The notes under the pieces were generated by a model. The model saw only the letters and a program-made list of their open reading frames with translations, ran no database searches and had not been told where the DNA came from. Positions 54,230 through 64,000 of a stretch of 64,000 nucleotides of DNA are shown piece by piece. Position 1 is the stretch's first letter, and the number at the start of each line of letters is the position of its first letter. The DNA comes from CBDBES01 sp965204465 (lineage in GTDB: Bacteria > Spirochaetota > Leptospiria > Turneriellales > CBDBES01). Position numbers and translations under genes: made by a program. The stretch is from the NCBI GenBank assembly GCA_965204465.1, contig OZ241995.1:992001-1056000 (forward strand). The letters run 5' to 3'.

Positions 54230-54514
54230 AGCATTCTATTTTAACTATGGCAGTAGGAGGTTATCGAGTGTTTAAAGGCTGTACATTTCGATACAATTTT
54301 AGCCTATTTCTATGTATCAAAATCTTAAAGGTACCCTAATCAGTTTAAGAAATTTTTTTATCAAAAAAAAACAATAGACAAAATGAGTATATTTCATGAA
54401 GTGTTCCGAAGTGGTATTTAGTTACCTATAATTAATAAAGTATTTTGAAAAATAAAAAGTTTTTAATTTATTGTAGACAACCTTACATGGATTTTTTTTA
54501 AGGATACCAATATA
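54208..54514 (+). other. Intergenic stretch with one possible micro-ORF
   Basis: Beyond the panD promoter this holds the leader of the barrel gene (AAGGA 11 bases before its ATG). A 30-codon ORF at 54247-54339 starts MAVGGYRVFKGCTFRYNF, and TAGGAGG lies within its first codons, where it could also serve an inner GTG. I would not call it a gene. Confidence 0.3.
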
Positions 54515-55969
54515 ATGAAGTATCTTATTCTTATCATATTATTTATCGCTTTAAATACTTCTTTAATCTTTAGTAATGTTTCCAAAACTTTCAGAAATTC
54601 CATACCTTACGATAGTTCTGCTAACTATAAATGGAGTACATGGGATTATTTAACGAATCCTTATTTATATTCTTTAAATCAAAAAAATACAGTTTCTATT
54701 ATATTGACAGGGCTGGAGAATTTCTCCGCTGCTTCTAGTTTTTTAGTCTATGGTCATCCTATTTACTTAGCCGCTGAAATAGGGAGTTTTGGAAGTAGAG
54801 TAAAAAATGAACCTTTATTGGGCAATGCCCAAAGAACTGACACAAATGTAAACGATTTAAATATAAAGTTTCTGCTAGGTTCAATCGTTTATAAAGACTA
54901 TGGATTGGGATTTTATGTCGACACCAGAAATTTTCTTGACGAACAAAGGCCTATCAATACAGTTTTCAAAGGAGAAAATAAAAAATTTATAACAAAAGAT
55001 GTGTCTTCAAGCCAAACTGTTTCAAGAAATAGTACAAGTCATTTATTTTTAGGCCTGGAATTTGGAAAATACTCAGAAGCCATACAATCTGTTTCTTTCT
55101 CTTTGAATCTAAGCTATAATCAGTATGGCGGTAAGGCACAAGAAACAGAAGAAGATACTGGTATTGTTAGGGGAGAGAATGATGCTCCTTTTTTTGAATT
55201 GATCGATCCAGACAGAAGCGAAGGGCTTAAGGCTTTAGGCGGCACTGGTAATAGCTTCTTTGGAAGTCGAAAGAGAGAATTAAGATTAAACTTATTAACA
55301 TGGTATGTTCTCAATGATTTCTCTAATGCAGGTATTTCTTTTGATGGATATTTTCAACCTTCTTTAGAAGGAAGAGACAGCAGCAACTCTACATTAACGT
55401 CTTTATTTGCAGATGGGGAAACTATTCCAGAAGAGATACCAAAAGCAAGCATAAGCGCTTATAGGTTTTCTTTTGAACCATTTTACGACTTAGATTTTAA
55501 ACATCAATATGGAGTTTTTAGAATTACGCCTAGTCTCTTTATTGATTATGCCACAGAATCCGCAAAATTAGATACTACCCGCGATGAATTTCGTGGCGGC
55601 ACAATAGATAATGAGCAAATAATTGTTGAGCTTAATCTAACCTTAAAATATCATTTTTATCTGAACTCTCCAAAAACATTTTCTATATTCGTTGGATGGC
55701 AACCAAGGTTAAATCTATATCATAAATTAGACCATATCATTCAAAACATAAAACAAGGGGCACTAGCTGATAGTCCACCTCCTTATACATATGAATATGA
55801 ATTCAGTAGAAAATTATTCCATCTGAATGATTCTCTCAAAAACATTTCTTTGGGTTTTCAGTATGTGATCGATGAAAAGATATTTTTCAATGTGAGTCTA
55901 ACTCCTGATTCAAATACTTCAAAGTTTAGTCTAAATCAATTAGATTTCGGAATCGATTATATTATATAA
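54515..55969 (+). CDS. Outer-membrane beta-barrel-like protein, paralogue of 19070-20539
   Basis: 484 residues with signal peptide MKYLILIILFIALNTSLIFS. It shares with the other copy the N-terminal run FRNSIPYDSSANYKWSTWDY and TNPYLYSL, a run of barrel-like strands (FLVYGHPIYLAAEIGSFG, FSIFVGWQPRLNLYHKL, KNISLGFQYVIDEKIFFNVS) and the end LNQLDFGIDYII. The conserved first 40 residues suggest a common plug or recognition segment. It is convergent with a GH92 gene here, whereas the paralogue is downstream of one. Exact transport or binding role unknown. Confidence 0.75.
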   Translation: MKYLILIILFIALNTSLIFSNVSKTFRNSIPYDSSANYKWSTWDYLTNPYLYSLNQKNTVSIILTGLENFSAASSFLVYGHPIYLAAEIGSFGSRVKNEPLLGNAQRTDTNVNDLNIKFLLGSIVYKDYGLGFYVDTRNFLDEQRPINTVFKGENKKFITKDVSSSQTVSRNSTSHLFLGLEFGKYSEAIQSVSFSLNLSYNQYGGKAQETEEDTGIVRGENDAPFFELIDPDRSEGLKALGGTGNSFFGSRKRELRLNLLTWYVLNDFSNAGISFDGYFQPSLEGRDSSNSTLTSLFADGETIPEEIPKASISAYRFSFEPFYDLDFKHQYGVFRITPSLFIDYATESAKLDTTRDEFRGGTIDNEQIIVELNLTLKYHFYLNSPKTFSIFVGWQPRLNLYHKLDHIIQNIKQGALADSPPPYTYEYEFSRKLFHLNDSLKNISLGFQYVIDEKIFFNVSLTPDSNTSKFSLNQLDFGIDYII

Positions 55970-56130
55970 AAAGAGATTAAATCGATTATTCTTTTTTGCT
56001 AAATAAATATTATAAGATCAGGTCTTTTCCTGTGATAAAAAGGCTATTCCTGACAATTTTAAGATAAGCTGCAAAAAAATCCCAAAATCCATCCTACGGA
56101 AATAAGTTATACAGCTTCTATTCTGCCTCA

Positions 56131-59100
56131 TTATTCATTATTTGCTTGCAAAAAATTTTCTATACTTGCAAGGTCTGAAAATGAAGGTGATTTCTTTAGT
56201 GTTCTGGAAGCCCTGCTTTCGTCATCTGTCAATGCAAATATAAGTTCTATATCACTACCTGAATACAAGTCTGTATGTCTTATATAGGTTTTGTTGTAGG
56301 TCTCTTTAGCTCTTATGCCCTTCTTTATTTCTATGTCAGTGATATATCTTTTTCCGCTCTTACCTTCAGAAGCTTCGGGCGCATTTATTATGATCGATCC
56401 AATATCATAGTGTTTATCAATAGTAATTTTCTTAAACAGAGGTGCTGTGATCGTATACACCCCCACTCCTGGAACAGCCGGATACAGACCCATCGCTCCC
56501 CAGACATACCACGCAGTTAAACATCCTAAGTCGTCATTGCCAGGTATCCCTCGGTCGATACTGTTATTGAACATATCTTCTAATATTTTTCTTACTGTAT
56601 CCTGGCTTTTACTAGCCTCTTGGGCCTGATCATTCACACTCAGAAAATTATAAACAAATGGATTGAAATGTACTGGTTCATTGCCAAACCATAGTTTCTG
56701 AGATTTAAAGCCTGCATTTAAGCTAGAAACATGATCATTTAAAGCGCTTATAGCCCTCTTATACCTTTTAACTTCATTAGAGTCGTCTGTGCTGATCGAT
56801 TCTCTTTTACTAGTAGGTAGCCAATTATACCACCTCTCTATCTTAGTACTAAATCGATTGGGAATATCATTCGCATTCATTGGAAGCATCCATATATATT
56901 GAGCATCTGTACCCTCTATAGAAGTAAAGTCAAATCCAGCATTTGGGATGAAAAAACCTCCACTCGTCAAATCGTTGCTTAAATTACGATTAGCGAATAC
57001 AAGATTCTCATTATATTTTCTATAAAAATTAGTCGCTTTCCCAGAATAATGACCCTCCGTATTCGTTAAACCAAGATCTGCTCTATTAAGTTTCACAAAT
57101 TGCGAGAAGGCAGCTTTAGAAAAATTGGCCGCCGCCAACTCCAGATTGTAGGAAAATCTATAAGAGCCCCAATTACCTGCTAGGGGACGAGGAAAAAATG
57201 AGTCTTCTCCCCGATTAATATTATTTGCTTTATTTCTACTAGATCTATTTTGATTTCCTCTCTCCATGGCACCAATAGCTTCGTCCAGATTGAATTCTGT
57301 GGCCCCAAAAGCAAGAGTATTGGCAACAATGATCGCTCCAGGTTCACCAGACATGACGGCAGAATCATCATTGGCCACTCCCCATCGGGTAAAAGAACCA
57401 CCAGGGCAATTCCCCTTATCAACGTCTGTACCTTCATCGCAGTCTGCCTGCTTAGAGTTATTGATCAATGATTGGGCCATATCCGCGGAAATATCCGGAG
57501 CTAAAAGCGTGATCAACTGCATTTGAGCCCTATAGGTATCCCAGCCAGAAAAGAGCTGATATTGTGCCCTTTTTCTACTACCCACTAACTCTAAATCATA
57601 AATACTCTCATTAAAACCTCTATATTTGTCATTGGTGTCGCTAAAAATATCAGGATGCAGAAGCGCTCTATAAAGACTGGTATAAAATATTTCTTTTATT
57701 CTGGTACTGGCACCTGCATCTTCAATCCTGATCCTTCCTAAAATATCGTTCCAGTTTTCTTGAACCACTCTTCTAACTCCAGAAAAATCCCAATCCGATA
57801 TCTCTGCTTTTAAATTAGCATAAGCACCATCATGATTTATATAAGAAAGTCCAAATTTCATTCTAATAATGCCACTCGTTCCGCTTAATTCAAACAGTAG
57901 AGGCAATTGATAAAGATGTGAACTTGCTGGACCGAGTCTTATAGCTCTTGCCTGGTTAATATTACTCGCCGTTTGTTCTAATTCAGCGACCATATATATT
58001 GTATAATTACCCCAAACATTTTCGCAGAAACCACGATTCTGGATTGTCAATTGGATAACAGTCTTACTGTCTCTGATATTTTTTTCTATGCGAGCCATAT
58101 TTCGCACCATTCTACTCGCCGTAGTGAAAAAGAAAGTAGCCTTGTCTTGGGAAGCAGGTAAGGTGAACTGAGCGATTCCCGTTCTCTTATTTGCCACTAC
58201 TTCTGCTATCATCTCATCACTAAAAGTAGCTTTAAAATACCCTGGCCTCCCAATAGTATTGGCACTGAAATCACTGTTTTTAATCACTAAGGGGGCTAGA
58301 AAATCAGAAGCAGAATCTCCTGCAAATATCTGTAGTTTTTTTGAGGTTTGGTCTCCTGGATATACCATGAAGGGGAAATCCAACGCCAGGTCTCCATAAC
58401 AGCCCATTCCAGAGACAGCCGTAGTGGTAAAACCCTTTATTCTGGACCTTGCTGCGGCTGTTTGAGGATAATTACCCCATTTATATCTACTTCGGCCAAA
58501 TGCATTATAATTATTTAGATTAGCATTAGATGAGTGAGTATTCACAGGAGAAATAGCTACCATTCCAAAAGGAGAAGCTGCTCCCGCGAACATATGAGAG
58601 ATATCGCTATCAGGCAAAATAGACCCCCCTTCTGTAGGGGCTATAGTTCTACCTGTAAAATATCTGGTATCTACATACTGGGCTGCGTTATAGGCTAAAC
58701 GCATGTCTCTTATAGAAACCGCAGTTGGGACTGCAATTGATTCCTCGCTTTTAGGCCCTTCTACTTTACATACACCGCAGGAGCCTACATCAATCACAGC
58801 GGATACACGATAGTTATAGGTTATACCGTTCGTAAGACCCATATCCACATAACGGAGAACGGTAACATTATCTGCTATAGGAGCAGGATCCCTATCTCTA
58901 TAAATCCTATAATAACTGGCGTTCGTGACAGCATTCCAACTCAATTCTATTTGAGTATTTCCTTCTGAAGCATTTAAACCTTGGGGAACCGATGGCGGAT
59001 CAGGGAGAGGGATAACCTCTACAAAAGAACTCTTATTCCCTTCCTGGCCGTATTCATCCACGGAGGTTACCTCGTAATTATAGGTTGTACCATTCGTAAG

Positions 59101-60495
59101 ACCCGTATCCACATAATGGAGAACGATAACATTGTCTGCTATAGGGATAGGGTTTCCATTTCTATAAATCCTATAATAACTAGCGTTTATTACCATATCC
59201 CACATCAATTCTACTTGAGTATCTCCCCTTGAAATCTGCACATTCTCAGGAGCAGATAGAGGCTCAGGGAGAGGGGTAACTTCTATACGATGACTTTTAT
59301 CGCTCTCTTCACCAGAGGCATTTACGGCGGATACCTCGTAAGAATACATCCTACCGTATATAAGACCCGTGTCTGTGTAACTGGTTTCAGCTATATCTGC
59401 TATAGCAGTAGTGGCCCCATCTCTATAAATTCTATAACGATCGGCATCTGTAACCTCAGACCACGTTAGCCTAATTTCTCTATCTCTTAAACTTACACTT
59501 AAATTACCTGGAGCCCCACTAATAGGTCTGCCAGGGATTGCTACGATTGGATCACTTTTCGGACCTTCCAATATACATACACCGCAGGAGCCTACATCAA
59601 TCACAGCGGATACCCGATAGTTATAGGTTGTACCGTTCTCAAGACCGCTATCCATATACCTGAGACCTGTAACATCATCTGCTATAGGAATGGTGGCCCC
59701 ATCTCTATAGATCCTATAATAACTCGCTTTCGTGACAGCATTCCAACTCAGCGTAATTTGATTTTCAGCAGCTTCAGTCTCTACCCCCTCAGGAACATTA
59801 GGCCGAGGCGGTAAAGGTCTTACGGATCCAGGAATACTCTTGCTCCCCTCTTGATCGTATTTGTCTACTGCGGAGACCTGATAGGTGTACGTCGTACCGT
59901 TCGTAAGACCGCTATCCGTATAGCTGAGACCTGTAACATTATCTGCTATAGGAGTAATGGCCCCATCTCTATAAATCTTATAATAACTGGCGTTCGCGAC
60001 CTCATCCCAGCTCAAGTTTGCTCTGGAGTCACCTTTTAAGATCTCTACATTTTGAGGAGCAGGCGGAGGGTCGGGGAGGGGTGTTGCATTTATAGAACTC
60101 TTGTCCCACTCTACATCAAATTCATCTACGGCAGATACCTGGTAATTATATGTTTTACCGTTCGTAAGACCCGTGTCTGTGTAAGAAGTTTTGGTCGTAT
60201 CGTCAATCTTAGAATTATCCCTGTAAATATTATACATAACGGATCCTTCGACTGCATCCCAATTGAGAATAACCTGACCACTTTCGGCTCTTGCTTGAAA
60301 GTTAGCAGGAGATCCAAGAGGTTCTCTCTCTACATCAAATAAAACAGAAGAATCTCCTTCACAGCTTAAGAGAATGGCGAGAGTAGAAAACAATACTGCA
60401 TAAACGGATTTAAAGATCTTTAAAGTAAAGATCAATCTTGAAAGAACATTTCTTTTTAATTTTAGTGCTATTTCTACAAGTTTAATATTTTTCAT
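56131..60495 (-). CDS. GH92 alpha-mannosidase-like lipoprotein with six FN3 repeats (copy A, 1454 aa)
   Basis: Predicted exo-mannosidase displayed at the cell surface or in the periplasm. A long signal peptide ends in AILLSC (Cys45). Six fibronectin type III repeats follow: about 60-142, 143-229, 230-323, 326-411, 412-500 and 501-590, each with W..V..A..Y.IYRDG and YTDTGLTNGTTYNY.VSAV. Repeats 3 and 6 carry an extra GSCGVC loop. GH92 runs from about 600 to the end, with GWDTYRAQMQLITLLAPDIS, IEGTDAQYIWMLPMN (probable general acid E) and GNDDLGCLTAWYVW (catalytic-base aspartates, about 1319). A strong AAGGAGG precedes the ATG, and TTTTTTTGCTTGACA lies about 75 bases upstream. Confidence 0.93.
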   Translation of the reverse strand: MKNIKLVEIALKLKRNVLSRLIFTLKIFKSVYAVLFSTLAILLSCEGDSSVLFDVEREPLGSPANFQARAESGQVILNWDAVEGSVMYNIYRDNSKIDDTTKTSYTDTGLTNGKTYNYQVSAVDEFDVEWDKSSINATPLPDPPPAPQNVEILKGDSRANLSWDEVANASYYKIYRDGAITPIADNVTGLSYTDSGLTNGTTYTYQVSAVDKYDQEGSKSIPGSVRPLPPRPNVPEGVETEAAENQITLSWNAVTKASYYRIYRDGATIPIADDVTGLRYMDSGLENGTTYNYRVSAVIDVGSCGVCILEGPKSDPIVAIPGRPISGAPGNLSVSLRDREIRLTWSEVTDADRYRIYRDGATTAIADIAETSYTDTGLIYGRMYSYEVSAVNASGEESDKSHRIEVTPLPEPLSAPENVQISRGDTQVELMWDMVINASYYRIYRNGNPIPIADNVIVLHYVDTGLTNGTTYNYEVTSVDEYGQEGNKSSFVEVIPLPDPPSVPQGLNASEGNTQIELSWNAVTNASYYRIYRDRDPAPIADNVTVLRYVDMGLTNGITYNYRVSAVIDVGSCGVCKVEGPKSEESIAVPTAVSIRDMRLAYNAAQYVDTRYFTGRTIAPTEGGSILPDSDISHMFAGAASPFGMVAISPVNTHSSNANLNNYNAFGRSRYKWGNYPQTAAARSRIKGFTTTAVSGMGCYGDLALDFPFMVYPGDQTSKKLQIFAGDSASDFLAPLVIKNSDFSANTIGRPGYFKATFSDEMIAEVVANKRTGIAQFTLPASQDKATFFFTTASRMVRNMARIEKNIRDSKTVIQLTIQNRGFCENVWGNYTIYMVAELEQTASNINQARAIRLGPASSHLYQLPLLFELSGTSGIIRMKFGLSYINHDGAYANLKAEISDWDFSGVRRVVQENWNDILGRIRIEDAGASTRIKEIFYTSLYRALLHPDIFSDTNDKYRGFNESIYDLELVGSRKRAQYQLFSGWDTYRAQMQLITLLAPDISADMAQSLINNSKQADCDEGTDVDKGNCPGGSFTRWGVANDDSAVMSGEPGAIIVANTLAFGATEFNLDEAIGAMERGNQNRSSRNKANNINRGEDSFFPRPLAGNWGSYRFSYNLELAAANFSKAAFSQFVKLNRADLGLTNTEGHYSGKATNFYRKYNENLVFANRNLSNDLTSGGFFIPNAGFDFTSIEGTDAQYIWMLPMNANDIPNRFSTKIERWYNWLPTSKRESISTDDSNEVKRYKRAISALNDHVSSLNAGFKSQKLWFGNEPVHFNPFVYNFLSVNDQAQEASKSQDTVRKILEDMFNNSIDRGIPGNDDLGCLTAWYVWGAMGLYPAVPGVGVYTITAPLFKKITIDKHYDIGSIIINAPEASEGKSGKRYITDIEIKKGIRAKETYNKTYIRHTDLYSGSDIELIFALTDDESRASRTLKKSPSFSDLASIENFLQANNE

Positions 60496-60735
60496 TGGGC
60501 CTCCTTAGATTTAGTTCATTTTAAACTTTTACTAGACTTTATACGTAAATCTCTCTAGCTCTAATAATATGTCAAGCAAAAAAAGTAAAAACGAACAAAC
60601 TTGCTAAACAAATATTATAAGATCATGCCTTTTCCTGTGATAAAAAGGCTATTCCTGACAATTTTAAGATAAGCTGCAAAAAAATCCCAAAATCCATCCT
60701 AAGGAAATAAGTTATACTGCTTCTATTCTGCCTCA

Positions 60736-63700
60736 TTATTCATTATTTGCTTGCAAAAAATTTTCTATACTTGCAAGGTCTGAAAATGAAGGTGATTTCT
60801 TTAGTGTTCTGGAAGCCCTGCTTTTGTCATCTGTCAATGCAAATATAAGTTCTATATCACTACCTGAATACAAGTCTGTATGTCTTATATAGGTTTTGTT
60901 GTAGGTCTCTTTAGCTCTTATGCCCTTCTTTATTTCTATGTCAGTGATATATCTTTTTCCGCTCTTACCTTCAGAAGCTTCGGGCGCATTTATTATGATC
61001 GATCCAATATCATAGTGTTTATCAATAGTAATTTTCTTAAACAGAGGTGCTGTGATCGTATACACCCCCACTCCTGGAACAGCCGGATACAGACCCATCG
61101 CTCCCCAGACATACCACGCAGTTAAACATCCTAAGTCGTCATTGCCAGATATTCCTCGGTCGATACTGTTATTGAACATATCTTCTAATATTTTTCTTAC
61201 TGTATCCTGGCTTTTACTAGCCTCTTGGGCCTGATCATTCACACCCAGAAAATTATAAACAAATGGATTGAAATGTACTGGTTCATTGCCAAACCATAGT
61301 TTCTGAGAATTATAACCTGCATTTAAGCTAGAAACATGATCATTTAAAGCGCTTATAGCCCTCTTATATCTTTTAACTTCATTAGAGTCGCCTGCGCTGA
61401 TCGATTCTCTTTTACTAGTAGGTAGCCAATTATACCAACTCTCTATCTTACCACGAAACTGTCTGGGAATATCATTCGCATTCATTGGAAGCATCCATAT
61501 ATATTGAGCATCTGTACCCTCTATAGAGGTAGAGGCATATCCAGCCCTTGGGTTGAAACCCCTAAAAGAACCGTCAGCTCGTATACCTGTTAAAGAACCT
61601 GATGCACGATTAACATTCTCATTATATTTTCCATAAAAATTAGTCGCTTTCCCAGAATAATGACCCTCCGTATTCGTTAAACCAAGATCTGCTCTATTAA
61701 GCTTCACAAATTGCGAGAAGGCAGCTTTAGAAAAATTGGCCGCCGCCAACTCCAGATTGTAGGAAAATCTATGAGAGCCCCAATTACCTGTTAGGGGACG
61801 AGGAAAAAAGCTTCTTTCTCCTCGATTATTAATATCATTTGCTTTATTTCTACTAGATCTATTTTGATTTCCTCTCTCCATGGCAGCAATAGCTTCGTCC
61901 AGATTAAAGTCTGTGGCCCCAAAAGCAAGAGTATTGGCAACAATGATCGCTCCAGGTTCACCAGACATGACGGCAGAATCATCATTGGCCACTCCCCATC
62001 GGGTAAAAGAACCACCAGGGCAATTCCCCTTATCAACGTCTTTACCTTCATCGCAGTTTGCCTGCTTAGAGTTATTGATCAATGATTGGGCCATATCCGC
62101 GGAAATATCCGGAGCTAAAAGCGTGACCAACTGCATTTGAGCCCTATAGGTATCCCAGCCAGAAAAGAGCTGATATTGTGCCCTTTTTCTACTACCCACT
62201 AACTCTAAATCATAAATACTCTCATTAAAACCTCTATATTTGTCATTGGTGTCGCTAAAAATATCAGGATGCAGAAGCGCTCTATAAAGACTGGTATAAA
62301 ATATTTCTTTTATTCTGGTACTGGCACCTGCATCTTCAATCCTGATCCTTCCTAAAATATCGTTCCAGTTTTCTTGAACCACTCTTCTAACTCCAGAAAA
62401 ATCCCAATCCGATATCTCTGCTTTTAAATTAGCATAAGCACCATCATGATTTATATAAGAAAGTCCAAATTTCATTCTAATAATGCCACTCGTTCCGCTT
62501 AATTCAAACAGTAGAGGCAATTGATAAAGATGTGAATTTGCTGGACCGAGTCTTATAGCTCTTGCCTGGTTAATATTACTCGCCGTTTGTTCTAATTCAG
62601 CGACCATATATATTGTATAATTACCCCAAGCAGGAGAACAGAAACCATAATTCTGGATTGTCAATTGGATAACAGTCTTACTGTCTCTGATATTTTTTTC
62701 TATGCGAGCCATATTTCGCACCATTCTACTCGCCGTAGTGAAAAAGAAAGTAGCCTTGTCTTGGGAAGCAGGTAAGGTGAACTGAGCGATTCCCGTTCTC
62801 TTATTTGCCACTACTTCTGCTATCATCTCATCACTAAAAGTAGCTTTAAAATACCCTGGCCTCCCAATAGTATTGGCACTGAAATCACTGTTTTTAATCA
62901 CTAAGGGGGCTAGAAAATCAGAAGCAGAATCTCCTGCAAATATCTGTAGTTTTTTTGAGGTTTGGTCTCCTGGATATACCATGAAGGGGAAATCCAACGC
63001 CAGGTCTCCACTGCAACCCATTCCAGAGACAGCCGTAGTGGTAAAACCCTTTATTCTGGATCTTGCTGCGGCTGTTTGAGGATAATTACCCCATTTATAT
63101 CTAGTGTCTTGGTGGTTTGAATTATACCTATTTAGACCAACGCTATATGAATGAGTATTCACAGGAGAAATAGCTACCATTCCAAAAGGAGAAGCTGCTC
63201 CCGCGAACATATGAGAGATATCGCTATCAGCAAAAATAGACCCCCCTTCTGTAGGGGCTATAGTTCTACCTGTAAAATATCTGGTATCTACATACTGGGC
63301 TGCGTTATAGGCTAAACGCATGTCTCTTATAGAAACCGCAGTTGGGACTGCAATTGATTCCTCGCTTTTAGGCCCTTCTACTTTACATACACCGCAGGAG
63401 CCTACATCAATCACAGCGGATACACGATAGTTATAGGTTATACCGTTCGTAAGACCCATATCCACATAACGGAGAACGGTAACATTATCTGCTATAGGAG
63501 CAGGATCCCTATCTCTATAAATCCTATAATAACTGGCGTTCGTGACAGCATTCCAACTCAATTCTATTTGAGTATTTCCTTCTGAAGCATTTAAACCTTG
63601 GGGAACCGATGGCGGATCAGGGAGAGGGATAACCTCTACAAAAGAACTCTTATTCCCTTCCTGGCCGTATTCATCCACGGAGGTTACCTCGTAATTATAG

Positions 63701-64000
63701 GTTGTACCATTCGTAAGACCCGTATCCACATAACGGAGAACGGTAACATTGTCTGCTATAGGGTTAGAGTTTCCATTTCTATAAATCCTATAATAACTAG
63801 CGTTTATTACCATATCCCACATCAATTCTACTTGAGTATCTCCCCTTGAAATCTGCACATTCTCAGGAGCAGATAGAGGCTCGGGGAGAGGGGTAACTTG
63901 TACAGAACTACTTTTTTCACTCTCTTCATCAGAGGCATTTACGGCGGATACCTCGTAAGAATACGTCGTACCGTATGTAAGACCGGTGTCTGTGTAACTG
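60736..64000 (-). CDS. GH92 alpha-mannosidase-like protein with FN3 repeats (copy B, 5' end beyond the window)
   Basis: Near-duplicate of copy A. The open frame continues to the window edge: the last readable upstream text is SYTDTGLTYGTTYSYEVSAV, an FN3 repeat equivalent to repeat 4 of copy A, so the GTG at 63858 is not a start. The GH92 domain keeps IEGTDAQYIWMLPMN and GNDDLGCLTAWYVW. Differences from copy A are few and clustered: HSYSVGLNRYNSNHQDTRYK for HSSNANLNNYNAFGRSRYK, FCSPAWG for FCENVWG, and a block of about 30 residues before IEGTDAQY. It is probably an active paralogue with altered specificity. Confidence 0.9.
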   Translation of the reverse strand, partial: SYTDTGLTYGTTYSYEVSAVNASDEESEKSSSVQVTPLPEPLSAPENVQISRGDTQVELMWDMVINASYYRIYRNGNSNPIADNVTVLRYVDTGLTNGTTYNYEVTSVDEYGQEGNKSSFVEVIPLPDPPSVPQGLNASEGNTQIELSWNAVTNASYYRIYRDRDPAPIADNVTVLRYVDMGLTNGITYNYRVSAVIDVGSCGVCKVEGPKSEESIAVPTAVSIRDMRLAYNAAQYVDTRYFTGRTIAPTEGGSIFADSDISHMFAGAASPFGMVAISPVNTHSYSVGLNRYNSNHQDTRYKWGNYPQTAAARSRIKGFTTTAVSGMGCSGDLALDFPFMVYPGDQTSKKLQIFAGDSASDFLAPLVIKNSDFSANTIGRPGYFKATFSDEMIAEVVANKRTGIAQFTLPASQDKATFFFTTASRMVRNMARIEKNIRDSKTVIQLTIQNYGFCSPAWGNYTIYMVAELEQTASNINQARAIRLGPANSHLYQLPLLFELSGTSGIIRMKFGLSYINHDGAYANLKAEISDWDFSGVRRVVQENWNDILGRIRIEDAGASTRIKEIFYTSLYRALLHPDIFSDTNDKYRGFNESIYDLELVGSRKRAQYQLFSGWDTYRAQMQLVTLLAPDISADMAQSLINNSKQANCDEGKDVDKGNCPGGSFTRWGVANDDSAVMSGEPGAIIVANTLAFGATDFNLDEAIAAMERGNQNRSSRNKANDINNRGERSFFPRPLTGNWGSHRFSYNLELAAANFSKAAFSQFVKLNRADLGLTNTEGHYSGKATNFYGKYNENVNRASGSLTGIRADGSFRGFNPRAGYASTSIEGTDAQYIWMLPMNANDIPRQFRGKIESWYNWLPTSKRESISAGDSNEVKRYKRAISALNDHVSSLNAGYNSQKLWFGNEPVHFNPFVYNFLGVNDQAQEASKSQDTVRKILEDMFNNSIDRGISGNDDLGCLTAWYVWGAMGLYPAVPGVGVYTITAPLFKKITIDKHYDIGSIIINAPEASEGKSGKRYITDIEIKKGIRAKETYNKTYIRHTDLYSGSDIELIFALTDDKSRASRTLKKSPSFSDLASIENFLQANNE

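Larger units (their letters stand above)
55998..64000 (-). repeat. Tandem direct duplication of a GH92 gene and its 3' flank
   Basis: Two copies offset by about 4605 bases. Similarity begins with TTGCTAAATAAATATTATAA at about 55998 and TTGCTAAACAAATATTATAA at about 60601, runs through about 130 bases of 3' flank, and continues into the genes. The right copy continues beyond the window. Long stretches are identical at base level, so the duplication is recent or homogenised. Confidence 0.92.

Noticed and set aside
60736..63858. GTG at 63858 as the start of GH92 copy B
   Set aside because: The frame continues upstream through an FN3 repeat to the window edge, matching copy A, so the GTG is internal.
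1..64000. tRNA, rRNA, CRISPR array or replication origin
   Set aside because: No cloverleaf, rRNA core motif, regular repeat-spacer pattern or DnaA-box cluster was recognised; reading by eye could miss a tRNA.

Overview
The window is AT-rich chromosomal DNA from a spirochaete, most likely a relative of Leptospira. The main reasons are the flagellar cluster in the spirochaetal order flgB-flgC-fliE-fliF-fliG-fliH-fliI-fliJ ending in an FlbB-type collar protein, two short FlaB core flagellins without a variable central domain, and a MurA with aspartate in place of the fosfomycin-target cysteine. The order-level placement is inference; spirochaete is firm.

Layout. 1-2593 (minus): trpD, a PAS/SpoIIE phosphatase and the 5' part of gltX, overlapping as an operon. 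2594-7457: an accessory island with an Rpn-family nuclease flanked by inverted repeats, structured palindromic repeats, the 3' remnant of what looks like an outer-membrane protein gene, and a complete-looking IS1182-type element. 7458-17098: two small genes and one giant (3045 aa) exported multidomain protein. 17332-18846: a collapsed IS remnant and a repeat lipoprotein whose third repeat is cut off by an in-frame TGA. 19070-25372 (minus): a GH92 glycosidase lipoprotein followed by an outer-membrane barrel protein. 25443-27361: a scrambled segment with a 22-bp inverted repeat, a dead DNA methyltransferase and a lipoprotein. 27529-33220 (plus): a GHKL ATPase, dapB, murA, apt (3' end frameshifted), a membrane protein, a small coupled ORF and hemW. 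33225-35702 (minus): gyrA. 35875-41463 (plus): exbB, exbD, a membrane-TPR protein and a PBP1A. 41523-49210 (minus): the flagellar basal-body/export operon. 49428-50756: a neutral-ceramidase-like protein. 50813-52651 (minus): two flaB genes, each with a 10-bp inverted repeat in its leader. 53073-54203 (minus): panD-larB. 54515-64000: a second barrel protein, then two tandem, nearly identical GH92 genes with fibronectin type III repeats, the last running off the window.

How it fits together. Core genes (cell wall, lysine/pantothenate, tRNA charging, gyrase, flagellum) are interleaved with secreted functions. Three GH92 lipoproteins and two paralogous barrels form what looks like a surface mannoside-processing repertoire, amplified by tandem duplication. 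The duplicate copies are nearly the same except in a few short clusters, one just before the catalytic glutamate. That pattern is the most interesting biological signal here. No CRISPR array, tRNA or rRNA was recognised.
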